Below the pieces are notes generated by a model. It was given only the letters and a program-made list of their open reading frames with translations, made no database searches and was not told the origin of the DNA. This document shows, in pieces, positions 1 to 35,327 of a DNA stretch of 64,000 bases. Source of the stretch: Lagopus muta. Lineage: Eukaryota; Chordata; Aves; Galliformes; Phasianidae. The stretch is from the NCBI RefSeq assembly GCF_023343835.1, contig NC_064447.1, positions 11,180,501-11,244,500 of the forward strand, written 5' to 3'. Both the position numbers and the translations under genes were made by a program. The number at the start of each line of letters is the position of its first letter. The first letter of the stretch is position 1.

Positions 1-351
1 TCCCTAGCCCTGGAAGTGGTGCTTGTAATACAAAGCCAGCAGGAACTCGTATGTTACTGCTTTGGTGGGGAGAATAAGTAAAGATAGTGGCAGCAGGGTT
101 TTTCCTTTCTTTTTCTTTCCTGACTCTTCCCCATAGGAGACACTGAGAAGTTATTTTGTACCCAGCAAGTAAGTGTTCCAGGAATATTTTGATCTGTGTT
201 TTTAAATAAGGGAGAGGAGACTCCATGGATGTATTTCACTCCGCAGGTTACTTAGGGAGGTTGCTCTTTCTCAGAGATGAAGCTGTGCCCAGCCATCAAG
301 CATCTTTGCTTGGCTGGTTTTGTTCCCATGTCACTCCTGGGCCGTGCTTAG

Positions 352-24377
<24,026 letters not shown>

Positions 24378-25835
24378 CCGCCCAGGGAGCACGAGCCAGC
24401 CCTGGGAAGGGACAGGACAAACTTGAGGACGTGCCTGTTCAGACGACATGATTGTTTCTTTCAAAGCTCATGACTTCCGTGTCACACTACAGACAGGAGA
24501 GTGCGAGAGACATGGGGAGGAAGGAGAGGGCTGAAGAAAGGGGCTGGGAAAGCAGTTACAGCAATCACAGAAGGTGCCGAGGGTGGTGGCGGAGGTGTAT
24601 GAGCCTCAAGAATCCTTGGGAAGTGGATTTAGTTACAGTGACCAACTTCTCCCTTCCTCCTTTTGGTCCTGGAAAGCACATGGCTCTCACGATCATTTCA
24701 CCAGCGGGATCCCCAGCAGGAGGGATCCCTTCTGTGTCATTTGCCCCCATCAGAAGCCGCCTGTATGTGGAAGGACACCTGCTGACCTTCTGCGTACGCT
24801 CCTCTCCGTCCTTATATCCCCTTTCCTGCTTGTTTCGCATGACCCTTTAGGAAGGACAGGGTGAAAGAGAAAGGAGATGAGTCTCTCTCGGCGCCTCGCC
24901 TCCATCCTCCCGGCGCCTTTTTGCGGTTCCCCTTCCCCTGCCTGGCAGTGGAGCACGGAAGGGCAGTGCTGGCCCCAGCATGGAGACGGCAGGAGAGGTC
25001 CTCCAGGCTGGAGGTGCCAGGTGAGCCCCTGTCACACCTGGGCTGCTGCCTTCCCATTGCCCCACATGGGCTGAGCCCACCTTCCCACTCTCCTGTCTCA
25101 CAAAGGAGATGGAGGAGGAGGAGCAGGGGGAGAAGAGGGTGAGGCTTGCCGAACAACGGTGCGAGTGTGCAGAGAAGCAGGGAAGGAAACGACTGGGAGA
25201 CACTGCTGCGCTGCTCGGAGCAGAGGAGGCTGCAGTGAGGGGTGCCTCCCGTGGTGGAATGGATTTCAGCACAGCCCACTCAGCTTTACCTCTCTTGCCC
25301 TCGTGGAGCAGTCAGCTGCCCGGCAGCCCTCCGCCTCATTTGAAGGAACAGGGCTGGCACGTGGAGCCCAGCCGTGCCCTGCTGCTGCATTTCCACAGCC
25401 GCCAGGCCAGGGGAGCGCTCAGCTGGCCAGCCCAGCCAGGGGGGGATGTGGGAGGAGAACAGAACCACGCAACATCCTTGCACTTACACAACAACTCCCA
25501 GGAGACGCACTGATCTTTGCAACTGTCGACTCGCACTGCGTGGCTGCGACGCGGAGCGGGGCTCAGCTCGGCCAGGAGCAGCAGCCCAGGCTCCGGTGGG
25601 GAGAGCTTGGACACATTGCCAACCATCAGCCCGGTGCTGCTGCATGCCGGGGGGCCTGGCTGGGCCTGCAGTCACCCCTCGCCTTCAGCTGGAACCACAA
25701 CGGTGCTGCGCCGTCCCCCCTCTGCCCCGGGCGCCGCGCATGGTGACGGTTCGAACCTGTACAGTTTTAATGTACCAAAAGACTCCTTTAGCCCCTCCTG
25801 TATTATAAATCTTTAAATGGATTCAACTTTTTAAT

Positions 25836-25872
25836 TATAAATATAAATATAAATATATATATATAAATATAA
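25836..25872 (+). repeat. ATAAAT/AT simple repeat
   Basis: TATAAATATAAATATAAATA followed by ATATAT, within the TNRC18 3'UTR. It contains AATATA hexamers that could act as weak polyadenylation signals. Confidence 0.9.
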
Positions 25873-25892
25873 GCTTTTTAAAACTGTGAGGA

Positions 25893-25956
25893 GAAGAAAA
25901 AAAGGAAAAAAAAAAAAGAAAAAAAAAGGAAAAAAAAGAAAAGGAAAAAAAAAAAC
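25893..25956 (+). repeat. A-rich tract
   Basis: A runs broken by single or paired G, about 60 nt. Transcribed as part of the predicted TNRC18 3'UTR. Confidence 0.9.
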
Positions 25957-26140
25957 CCCAAAATAATCCAACCAACCACCACCAAACCCCAGCAAAACCC
26001 ACGGCAGAAAACGAACACAGTCTGACGTTCAGAATATTATTTTTTATTTCCTGTTGGATTGTGATTGTAAATGATCTGGGAACAGGCACCCCCCGCTGTA
26101 CTGTACCTGTAGAAGCAAATGGTGTGAGCATATTTTAACA

Positions 26141-26168
26141 GAGCGAGAGAGCGCGCGAGAGAGAGAGA
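26141..26168 (+). repeat. GA/GC dinucleotide repeat
   Basis: GAGCGAGAGAGCGCGCGAGA followed by GAGAGAG; short microsatellite in the TNRC18 3'UTR. Confidence 0.9.
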
Positions 26169-26389
26169 TTTTATGCTAATGTTAAATAGAAAGCACTTAA
26201 AACCCACTGCCTTCTATGGAACACGAGGATATTTCAGACAATCGAGAGGAAAGGAGAGCCAGGTTTTTTTTGTCTTTTGTTTTTGTTTTCTGTTCTGTTC
26301 CAAGCGGTTTCCTTTTGGCATTCTGTTGGTCGCAGGACTCTGTGAGCTGTTTTCATAAAAAAATGAATTGAGGAAAAAAAAAAAAACCA

Positions 26390-27084
26390 ACGACAAAAAA
26401 AAAAAACAAAACCAACAAAAGCAACCCAGCGAAGCATTGGTTCTTTGTGTCGCCTTTCCTGACTGAGGGTTTCTCTCCTGCCCAGCCCTGCTGCTGGGCA
26501 CGGCCCAACCTGGGCGCCTCGTGGCACTCTGGGGGTCCCTGGGTGCCCGACCCACTGTGGATGGGGGCCCAGGGGGGGCGGCCCTGAGATGTGGGATGGA
26601 ACCTCAGGGTGGACGATGAGGCTGCGTGCAGCAGAGGGGGCAGAAGGAGGCGAGCCCCCCCTGCGGTCCCCCGAGCCCTGAAGGATGGATGGGGCACTGA
26701 TGAACTGCTGGCTTTTCTTGTTCTCTTGCCCGGTGCCGCGCTGGGGGCTCAGCGTGGCGTTGAGGGGCGTTTTGAGGTTCACGGCCTGCAGCCCTTGGGA
26801 GATGCACCCACACTGGGTGCAGGCAGCCCCCCAGCATCGCCCCCAAGGCGATTCCTGCTCCAGTCAGCCACAGTCCTGTTGCCGCCCTCAGCAGGGCTCT
26901 GCAGGCTGCCAGAGCTCCCTTGTGCTGTGCTGCAGCCCCTCACCAGCTGCTAGGGACCTCCCCCCTCCACCTGGCCCTAAGGAGCACAGGGCGGCTGGCA
27001 CACAGCTCCAGTGCTGACCCCCAGCCCCTCTCCCAGCAGCACAACCAGCAGAAGGGCTGAGCCTTGGAGCACACAGAAGTATAA
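26390..27084. other. Gap between convergent TNRC18 and SLC29A4 3' ends
   Basis: About 0.7 kb, starting A-rich and then GC-rich. No coding exon fits either gene, and no recognised repeat. It separates two convergent transcription units. Confidence 0.55.
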
Positions 27085-27941
27085 AGGCAAAACCAAAAAG
27101 CTTTTATTGATCAGGAAATGCGAAGCCCGGTGTGCTGGCAAGGAAAGGAGGGGGAACCCTTCAGCAGTGCCTGGCTGGCAGTGGGGCTGTAGGTGCCCTG
27201 CAGCCCATGGCTCTCAGTTTTGGGAGATGGGAGGACTGCTGCTTCTGTAGCCCCAAGCCTTTCCCTCATGCACCTGCCGGGGTTCCCGGCCCACAGAAGA
27301 GATCATTGCCAAGTGAGACACACGATCTGTGTTCAGTTTGATTTACAGGATAGAAGTTGAAGCCCAGCAGTGGCCCTGGGCAGCACCCAGGTCATTGCAT
27401 TTCCCCCCAGCCCCCCCCAGCCTGCAGGCAGACCCACAGCACAGCACAGATCACAGGACAAGAGGAGAGGGCAAAAAACCTTTTTTTTTTTCTTTGTTCC
27501 CCCCCTTTCCAGGCAGCAGAAGTGGTTTGGGGCTCTTACACAGCAATTGGAGTACAGGGGAAGGTTGGGGTCATGATTTCAAGCTGTCCTCAGGGGAAAG
27601 CTGCAGCACCATCACTAAGAGCCCAGCCCAGAGCCACCTTCCTCCCCTCCTCCTCTTCCTCAACAGCCCTCGACTGCTCTCTTCCCCAGTGCCATCCCCA
27701 TTCCCTTTGGGATTCTGCCATATTTCCCTCCTTGGCAAGGGCTCAAACAGGAGAAGATCCCTCCCACCACCACCTGCCCAGGGGGAGACCCCAGGAACAT
27801 TGGGACCAACGACACTGGGGGCCATCAGCCCAAGAATTGGCTCCACACAGCGCCCAGAGACCAGCAGGGTGGGCAGTGAGGGCCTTTGGGGACAGCAGCA
27901 GGGCCTGGTGCCATCCTGGCCCCATTGCCCGGTCCTGGGGC
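27085..27941 (-). other. SLC29A4: SLC29A4 3' untranslated region
   Basis: From the TGA at 27942-27944 down to the AATAAA-directed end. GC-rich with C/G runs; no coding frame belonging to the gene. Confidence 0.65.
27103..27108 (-). terminator. SLC29A4 polyadenylation signal AATAAA
   Basis: TTTATT on the plus strand, AATAAA on the minus strand (context TGATCAATAAAAGCTTTTTG). It lies about 830 nt after the SLC29A4 stop codon in the right orientation, so cleavage is expected near 27,085-27,095. Confidence 0.75.
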
Positions 27942-30900
27942 TCAGTACCCCCCCAGGAAGGAGCCGTTGGAGGTTTCAGTGTAGAAACAGCTACTGTGGG
28001 ACGTACTGGTGAGGCTGTAGGCAAAATAAGCCACGGCTGAGCCCAGCGTCAAGCCCGTCATGTAGGACACGGTCATGGTGTTCCCTGCAGAGAGGGACAG
28101 AGGGTGTCACCCTGCGTGGCTGCCCCGCATGGCAGCCCATGGATGGTGCAGCCCTACCTGCCAGCTCCCGTTGCTCGGGGCTCACTTTGCCAGCAGCCAG
28201 GATCATGGGGACGCTGCCAAAGTAGCCGTTGGTGATGCCCATGAGGAGGGAGAAGACGCAGGGCCAGGCAGGGTGGCCGAAGGCGGGCTGACCGTTGGGG
28301 TAGACGCACATGATGAAGAGGGGGATGAAGACGACGCGGAGGCAGGAGTAGACGAGGAGGTGCGTTCCTCTCCAGTCGTAAGGCAGGGCAGCCAGGATCT
28401 GCAGGAGGGGCAGAGACCGTGCTGAGGGGAGAAGAGGGCGATGCGGCACCCAAAATGGGGCAGCGGGGAGGAGACAGGATGAGGGAAGGCCTGCATGTGG
28501 GAACCCAACGTCGGCCATGGTGGTGAACAACCTCGTGCTGGTTGGAAACCACAAAGCGTGGATGGCCCACGGCTCACTCACGCCCTCCTCCTCCTGAGGA
28601 CACGCACACGCAGTGGGGATGGAGGGGGCGAGCCCCCGGTGCGGCGGCAGCGATGCCTCCTACCTTGCCAACGAAGTCGGAGAGGTTGAAGATGGCCATG
28701 ATGAGGATGGGCAGCCATTCCCCCAGCGTGCAGTTGTGGATCTCCGACTCCAGCCCGGGGAAGAGGCACAGTGTGATGAAGTAGGTCATGGCGATGGACA
28801 GCATGTAGGCCCAGATGAGCCGCGACACGACGTAGCGGTGGAGCAGCATGGCTGGTGGAGATGGGCAGTGAGGCTGAAACCCTGCCACTGCACAGCCCGC
28901 AGTGCTCAGCTGCGGCTGAACAACGCTGAAAGCGGGAAGGGCTCCCAAAGAAGCGTCCCCGTATTTTTCAACATGTATTTCCTCCCTACGTTTTTGTGCA
29001 CAAAGCCCACAGGTCGCTCCTCCCGCCCCAGGAAACACCCCATGACAGCCATCAGCGCGGCTCACCCCCGAGCCCAGCACCCACCTCTGAAGCTGGGCCA
29101 GCTCCTCTTGATTTTGGGTGTGGGCACATCAAAACGCATGTAGGTACCGCTGCCGGCCAGCTCAGCTTCAGGGCCCGGGCTGCCATGGGGAGATGCCAGC
29201 TGTCCCTGCGGCCGGTCCTCCTGCACGGGGACAGGAGTGCTGAGTCCCAGGGAGGGAGGGATATGCGGGATCAGAAGGAGTCCCCCCCTGCTTACAAATC
29301 TGATGTCCTCGGCAGTGACGTCGTGGTGGACGCGGTAGCCCGTCCCGTGGTCGCTGGCCCTGCGGGGCTCGGGGCGGCCCTTGCGGGGACAGGAGGTGTA
29401 ATAGCGGACAAAGCGAGTGCGCTTCACCAGGAGGTGAAGGATGAAGCACGTCAGCTCCATGCCGATGGAGATGAAGAAGAAGATGACGGTGTTCTCCTTC
29501 TCATCCGACAGCAGCAGCTTGGTGAAGATGCGGCTGAGTGAGATGATGACCCCGGCGGTGCCTGGAGGCACAGGAGGGTGTTGGTGCAAGGGCCCACTGA
29601 GCCCTGTGGCTTAGGGACCTCCCAGCAGCCTCCCCCTGCTTTGGGTAGGGTGCTCCATGTGTAGAGGAGGTGTTCAAGAGCCACGGCATGAGGGACACGG
29701 TTAGTGGGCACGGGACGTGTTGGTGTCTCCTCCAACCTCAATGGTTCCATGCACATGATTAGACACCATTGGCCATCCTGCTTTGCTCAGGATCAGCCTG
29801 AGATGTTCCCAAGTTGCTGGCAACCCCAGAGCCACCAGGACGGGGACCGGGGCAACCTTCTCCAGGTGACCAGGGAGGCGGGACCAGATGGACACAAAGG
29901 TCCCATCCAACATCAGCCATGCAGGGGCTCTGTGGTTGGGTGCTGGGGGCAGTGGGTTGCTGCACACGGGGGATGGCAATACTCACTCTCTCCTGTCATC
30001 ACCCCCTGCGTGTAGCGCTTGGGCAGCAGCCCTGTGTAGCCATAGAAGCTGGATTGCTGCACTTCAGGAGAGAGGGGCAGAGGGGAGAAGGAGGAGAATT
30101 ATGGCAGCAGCTGAAACACTGGGATTGGGGAGGGGGAACGGGATGTGAGGGCTGGCTGGTAGGTCGTCCCCAGGCGACCACAGCATACCTGTGCAGCCAA
30201 AGGCCACCACCCCAACAGCCACCAGGTTGATGGCGTAGGCTTGCCGTCGGGTGAAGAGCTCCAGCCAGACGTCACAGATACTGACGAAGAGCAGGGGGCC
30301 CAGGGCAAAGAGGTAGCCTGGGGGGGGGAGATGGAGGTGGGTAGGGGGCAGCAGGGAGGCAGTGCTGCCCAGGGACACGGAGAGCCCAGCTCACCCACGG
30401 AGATGCGGGTGTGCAGGCTCAGCAGCTCCACCAGCGCGTTGTTGAGGATGACGGCCACCAAGGCCACCAGGATGTAGGTGAGGCTCATGTCAAAGACTAT
30501 GGAGGTCCCTGCAGAGAGGAAGGAGGTGGGGGCTCTGCCTGGGTTTGGGGAGCAGGAAGGGCTGCAGCTGCCGGAGCCCTACCTGGGTATTTGTGGTGCA
30601 GGTAGTCCACATCCGTGATGAAGCTGTTGTATGGAAGGAGAAATCCAACGCCAGCCAGCAGCATGGCAAAGTAGATCCCGTGGTATCGGTCCTGTGGCTC
30701 GGGGTCTTCAGAAACTGACACAAAAGGGAAAGAAAGAGAGAGAACTTGAGTGGCACTGCCCCACTGGACTGCATCGGATGAAGCTGTGGGGCAATGAGCG
30801 CAGCTTTCACGTCAGTGGGGACATCAGGGCTCAACGTGTCCTGCAAGCAGCCCTGCAGCTCTCGGGAACAAACACCCTCAGCCTGGAGAAAGTCCCCCCA

Positions 30901-31357
30901 GAAATGAAAGTGTTTAAGAGGGAGGCAGAAAAACCACCAGAGCTGAGGGCTCTGAGTGCTGATGGGTTTCTAAAGCAGCCCCAAAACTGCCGGTGTGGGG
31001 AGAGACCTGGTGAGTACCAACCACAGAGCTCAGTACTACAGGATGCTGTGGTGACAACAGCAAGCCCCAAAGAGACATTAGTTGACGTCACAGCATTTCA
31101 GCCCATTTGTGGCTACAAAACCATCCCAGGATCTCTTTAATGGGTGGGAAAAGCACGGGGAGAGGCAGCTCCCTCCCATCCCATCCCCATCCCTCACCTG
31201 GCTCCATGAAGGTGAGCACGCCCTTGGCCTGGCTGCCCCGCTGCAGCTCGTCCTCCTCCAGCTGGTAGCTGTCGAAGCTGAAGCTCATCACCACGTTGCC
31301 TTCAGGTGTCCCCATGGGGCTCAGCTCCTTGAGGTGCTCTGTTCCCACTGATCCCAT
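27942..31357 (-). CDS. SLC29A4: SLC29A4, plasma membrane monoamine transporter (PMAT/ENT4)
   Basis: Equilibrative nucleoside transporter family member 4, a polyspecific organic-cation transporter taking up serotonin, dopamine and related cations (family knowledge). Exons, 5' to 3' on the minus strand: 31357-31198, 30714-30583, 30508-30395, 30317-30189, 30061-29987, 29561-29296, 29220-29085, 28851-28664, 28398-28158, 28084-27942. They sum to 1,584 nt, 527 residues plus TGA, close to the 530 of human. The start MGSVGTEHLKELSPMGTPEG has a good context (CCACGATGG). Diagnostic blocks: YFAMLLAGVGFLLPYNSFIT (first membrane segment, about residues 68-87), VDYLHHKYPG, QSSFYGYTGLLPKRYTQGVM, DVPTPKIKRSWPSFRA, WLPILIMAIFNLSDFVGK, MTVSYMTGLTLGSAVAYFAY. 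Eleven membrane segments are expected. Glu203 in VMTGES matches the glutamate linked to cation selectivity in human PMAT (Glu206). The coding region looks intact. Confidence 0.96.
29085..30061 (-). CDS. SLC29A4: SLC29A4 exons for the central segments and large intracellular loop
   Basis: Exons 30061-29987 (QQSSFYGYTGLLPKRYTQGV, then MTGE), 29561-29296 (STAGVIISLSRIFTKLLLSD, ENTVIFFFISIGMELTCFIL, then the basic loop YTSCPRKGRPEPRR) and 29220-29085 (EDRPQGQLASPHGSP and DVPTPKIKRSWPSF). The first carries the selectivity glutamate. The hydrophilic loop between the two halves of ENT transporters is the least conserved part, and here it includes a Ser/Pro/Glu-rich exon (EDRPQGQ...) that I cannot match confidently to mammals. 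Confidence 0.9.
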
Positions 31358-31367
31358 CGTGGACGGT
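31198..31367 (-). CDS. SLC29A4: SLC29A4 first coding exon with start codon
   Basis: Acceptor TCCCCAG just above 31367, ten nucleotides of 5'UTR, then ATG at 31357-31355. Encodes the cytosolic N-terminus (MGSVGTEHLKELSPMGTPEG, VVMSFSFDSYQLEEDELQ, GVLTFMEPG). Donor GTGAGG below 31198, phase 1. The acceptor so close to the ATG shows that at least one non-coding exon lies upstream. Confidence 0.92.
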
Positions 31368-32429
31368 CTGGGGAGGGACAGGGGAGACCCCAGGCTGTGG
31401 GTCACAGATGAGCGACGGTCCTTGTGAGTTTTGGTTCAGACCCCAGGGGTGGAGACCACACCAAACGCGTCCTAAACCCAGCTTCACCACCGGGCATCCT
31501 GCGGCACCACCCGAAATGCCCTCCATCCCCCGGGCCCCGCTCTGCATTACCGGTGCCAGTCGCTAGATGCCAGCCTGCCCCGTGCCCGCTGCCCACCGAC
31601 CGCCCTGCAGAGACGAAGCTCCGAGGAGGCGGCAGGACGAGGCAGGCAAGGGAGGAGAAAAAAATAAATCAATTCAAGTGATTTGTCTGATCTCTTTGCA
31701 GGGGCACGGAGGTTTTGCAGCCTTTCCCTGCTGCCAGGATGGGGCGGGCTGCAAAAACAGAGCCTGCAAGTGCAAGCCTAAATGCTAAAACGCATCAGGC
31801 AGAGCGGTGATGCTGTGGCCCTGAGGCCATGCAGAAGTCAGAGTGCTGGGGGGGCAGGTCAGGGTCCCCAGCATACCCAGGCTGAAGGCAGCATGCATCC
31901 TGGAGCCCCACCAGGGCTCATTTCAAGTGGGAGCATCGCTCCGTCTCATGGCTCACAGGGGGTCTGGATGACCCCATCCACCGGTGCCACCCCAGGAGAT
32001 AAACCCAACAGAAAGCACCTCCCAGGGTGCTGGCAGAGCCCAGCGTGGGGCTTTTATCCTCTAAGAACCCCCAGTCTGGAGACGGTTGGGAGCACCCCAT
32101 AGATAGCAGTGCTGCCCCAAACTTCTCCGTGGTACGGGATGAGCTGCACAGCCACCCCTGCATCCCCACCCCGGGATCAATCTGCCTTATTTTCCCTTTT
32201 GGATTTACAGGGAGGAGGGCCGGGGCCTGTCACCTCTCCGGGTGGGCGCAGAGTGCGGGAAAGAGCAGAGGATGCTTCCATTGGGGATGAGATGATGATG
32301 ATTATAATCGGGAAAAGGGTCCTTGCCAAAAGGAGGCGCTTCCACGGGGGATGATTTTATCACCGTGATTATTTTGTTCTGGCAAAAAAAAGGCTTCCCA
32401 TCTTGGGGATTCATCAAACCCCACCGGAG

Positions 32430-32895
32430 GAGATGCGCGGCCGAGGCGAGGATGCCGGGGAGGAGAGGTGGGTCTGAGGCAGAGGTTCGTCTCCCTCCCT
32501 TCCCTCCCCTCCGCCCAGCCCCGTTTCCCCCCCCAGCCCCAGACAAAGCCGGTCCCGTTCTCGCCCAACAGGTCGGCACCGCTCTTACCTCCCTCCTCCT
32601 CGCCAGCTCTGCGGCACCGGCCCTTCAGCCGCCTCAGCCCCCGGCGGATCCCCCCGGCCCCTCCATCGCGGAGCTCCGTTCTCGGGGTGGGGGCACCGGC
32701 GAACGCGGCGGCGGCGGCTCCGATCGGGGGCGGCTCCGTCCCCACCTCCCGCCCCTCCCCAGCCCTCCGCCGCCCCTCCCCAGCAGCGATGGCCCCGAGG
32801 CGCACAAATGGCTTTTCTGCCGAACGGAGCGCCTTCACGGCCCTGCCTACAGACGCGGCCCCATAGGGACCGCCCCTAGGGACCGCCCGTAGGTG
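32430..32895 (-). promoter_or_regulatory. CpG-rich promoter region of SLC29A4
   Basis: Dense CpG and GC-box-like sequence (GGGGGCGG, CCGCCCC, CGGCGGCGGCGG) over about 450 nt at the 5' end of SLC29A4, unlike the flanks. Short repeats of GGGACCGCCC occur at 32,866-32,890. No TATA box is obvious. It may also fire to the right, but no gene is visible there. Confidence 0.6.
32589..32760 (-). other. SLC29A4: Predicted non-coding first exon of SLC29A4
   Basis: On the minus strand a strong donor (GGAG|GTAAGAG) sits just below 32589, preceded by a GC/CpG-rich stretch without a long gene-like frame. It would splice to the acceptor above 31367, an intron of about 1.2 kb. The upper boundary (transcription start) is a guess. 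Confidence 0.5.
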
Positions 32896-33040
32896 CGGGG
32901 CTGCAAACAGAGCGTTCAGCGACATGAAAAACCGTTCCTCGTTTCATTAAGGACACTCGAGCTTTGCTCCCGTTGCAGGGAGCTTTCTCTTCCCCTCCGA
33001 ACATGAGATGGGGTGAGGGGTCCAGCATTGGCAGGTCCAA

Positions 33041-33345
33041 AGATGGATGGATGGATGATCATAGAATCAACAAGGCTGGAAAAGACCTCCAAGATCAGCC
33101 AATCCCACAGTCCACACATCACCAGTATTTCCCACCAAACCACCTCCCTTGGCACAACATCTACACGTTTCTTGAACAGCTCCAGCAAAAATTCTGCGTG
33201 CTGAACAGAGGGATGGATGGACAAATGGATGGGCATACAGACAGGATGGATGGACAGAAGTACGGAGAGGATGGATGGGTGTACAGTTATGGTGGACGGC
33301 TGGAGAGGTGGGCAGACGGATGGAGAGAACAGACTGATGGACAAA
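33041..33345 (+). repeat. Degenerate GGAT (GATG) tetranucleotide array
   Basis: ATGGATGGATGGATG at 33,042-33,058, then more diverged copies (GGATGGATGGACAAATGGAT, GACAGGATGGATGG and similar) at 33,208-33,345. Between them sits a CR1 fragment. Confidence 0.85.
33059..33192 (-). mobile_element. CR1 LINE fragment (3' end)
   Basis: CATAGAATCA, GGCTGGAAAAGACCTCCAAG, TATTTCCCACCAAACCA, and AACATCTACACGTTTCTTGA match the antisense of avian CR1 3' ends as I remember them. The element therefore lies on the minus strand. It is a short 5'-truncated copy, non-coding and inactive. Confidence 0.8.
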
Positions 33346-33369
33346 CGCATCACAGAGGTTGGGGAGACA

Positions 33370-33460
33370 TCAAAAATCACTGTTCCAACTCCCTGCAGTG
33401 TGGTGGTTGCCGCCCCTTCGGTCCAACCTGGCCATAAATGCCTGCAAAGATGGGCAAGAT
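33370..33460 (-). mobile_element. Second CR1-like fragment
   Basis: GGTCCAACCTGGCCATAAAT followed by GCCTGCAAAGATGGGC resembles the antisense of an internal CR1 3' segment. Same orientation as the copy at 33,059; possibly a remnant of the same or a related insertion. Confidence 0.55.
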
Positions 33461-35327
33461 GGAGGCGATGCAGCATGCAGAAAACTGAAGGGTTGTAGGG
33501 TCAGCGAATGGGGAAGCCCGTTCTCCTCCTCATCACTGGGAGTGGAAGTGGGGAACCAGCAGCCTGGAGTGGTGGGGACACGTGGCAGGGGAGAGGATGC
33601 ACGTTCCCAAGCAGGGGCTGCATGCAGGGACAGCAAGAGCATCCCACCCTCCTGAGCAGGGCAGGAGCCCTCAGCCCCAATTGGGTTGTAAAGATGGGGG
33701 ACCCCCATGACCCCACCCCCAGGGCAGGGATGGAGCAGCACAGGCCTACGAGGCACCAAAGAATCCCAGCTTGGCATCAGCACGGTGTGAGTGCTGCACA
33801 AAAAGAGCAGGGCGAGCTGCAGCATCTGTGCACGGCTTTCCCCTGCTGCCACCGCACTGCCGGCAGCGTTACTCACCCAGCAGCAATCCCAGCTCTTCTG
33901 CCACACAGCTAAGGCAGGGGTCCTACAGAAGCTGCGGGGCCTATAGAAGCCCCCGCGCTCACGTCAGCATCCTCACCACCTTAGAGTGGATCTGGGGCTC
34001 TGGGAGATGCTGTGAGCACACACCTCGAGGCAGCAGCCACTGATTTTACTCTAAAATCACACAACCCCATAATCTCCAATCCTGGGCAGGAGGAGTTCGC
34101 CAACTCCCTTCAGCTCAGTGCTGCCGGAGGTGCAAATCCCAAAAGTGATCCCAAAAGTGACCCCAGGATATGCACACAGGGCTGAAGTGAGGCCACAAAG
34201 CCTTGCTGTTTGCAACACAGAGACAGGGCTGGAAGCAGGCATGGAGCCAAAGATGCGCTCCCAACCCCAGCAACAACACAGAAACCTCTGCAGCTCAGGG
34301 CAGCCCTGCCACAAATCCCTTCTGAGCACTCTCTCCTCGCTTCACCCTCCCAAAAGGCAGCACCAGACCCTGCTGCCCTCCCACTGTGCCCCGTGCTGCT
34401 ATGGGGCTCAGTGCTATAGCCTTGAGCTGGGTGTTCCCACTGAGCTTTGCCACTCTTCAATTTTTCAGCCGGACCTGAATAATTCAGCTGTGATGGAGCT
34501 GGCACAAGGGCTGTGAGCTTGGATGCTCCCCGGGTTTCCGCTTGACCCACTTTAAAGGCTCAAAATCCCACCAGCTGCAGTGCTCTGCATGCAGGGGGGG
34601 CGATGCTGGACCAGTCCCAGTGGCACTGGGGATGTCCCACAGCTCAGATCCGGGGCCTCCCCTGGGCCATCAAACAGCAGAGCATCCCTCACCACATGTC
34701 AGTGCTTTGGGCTGCAGAGCACAGCGGTTTGGAGGCATTTCCTCCCTTTTCCATCAGGGCCTCACCTCACTGCTCCGAGCGCCGATTAATTCCACAGGGA
34801 GGAATGAGGTGATGCCATCTCATTTGGCCGGGAGATGCTGGATGGGGGCAGCCTCCAGAAATGCTCTTCCTTCCAGCAGAGTTGGGTTTCGTTACTTGTC
34901 ATCACTGCAGACGTGAGAGAAAAGAGAGCCCTTTCAGGAGCATCCCAGCACGCTGCCAAAGCCATCCCACAAACCCACTGACCCCCCTGAGCCCACAGCC
35001 CAGCTCAGTGCTCCCAGGAGCACCACGCTTCCATCTCTTCCACTTCACAGACCATGATATGGTGCTTTCCCCATTCAATCCCCTCCTGGAAACCCTTCTT
35101 TAACCAACACTGCAGCTCCCCCCATCCTTCCCCCAGGGCTGCACTGAAATGCACACCGACCCCCGGCATTGCCTTTGCACAGAGATATTGGGGATTGAAG
35201 GACAGCACTTCAATTTAGGGGTTGCCCCATTACGGCACATCACTCTGCTCACCGCTGCGCTGTGAGGGCTGCAGGAACCAGGGGGGACCTCAGCCTTGTT
35301 CCCCTCCTTTCCTCTTTTCCTGTTGGA

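Larger units (their letters stand above)
24378..26390 (+). other. TNRC18: TNRC18 3' untranslated region (predicted extent)
   Basis: About 2 kb with no sustained coding frame after the TGA. It becomes AU-rich at 25,780-26,060, with an ATAAAT-type repeat and a long A-rich run. The end is set at about 26,390 because a TTTTCATAAAA element at 26,350 is followed by A-rich sequence and composition then changes to GC-rich. No canonical AATAAA was seen; alternative ends near the AATATA variants at about 25,850 are equally plausible. Confidence 0.5.

Noticed and set aside
24812-25816. Several open frames of 90-195 codons on both strands in the TNRC18 3'UTR
   Set aside because: They overlap one another in all frames, are GC-driven, and follow the clear TNRC18 stop.
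27329-28040. Two overlapping 227-codon plus-strand frames
   Set aside because: Antisense to the SLC29A4 3'UTR and last exon; no family resemblance.
32302-32925. 207-codon minus-strand frame in the CpG-rich block
   Set aside because: Ala/Gly/Arg-rich composition of a CpG island; it does not join the SLC29A4 frame, whose ATG at 31357 has the expected N-terminus.
33217-33498. Open frame rich in Met-Asp-Gly repeats
   Set aside because: Translation of the GGAT array.
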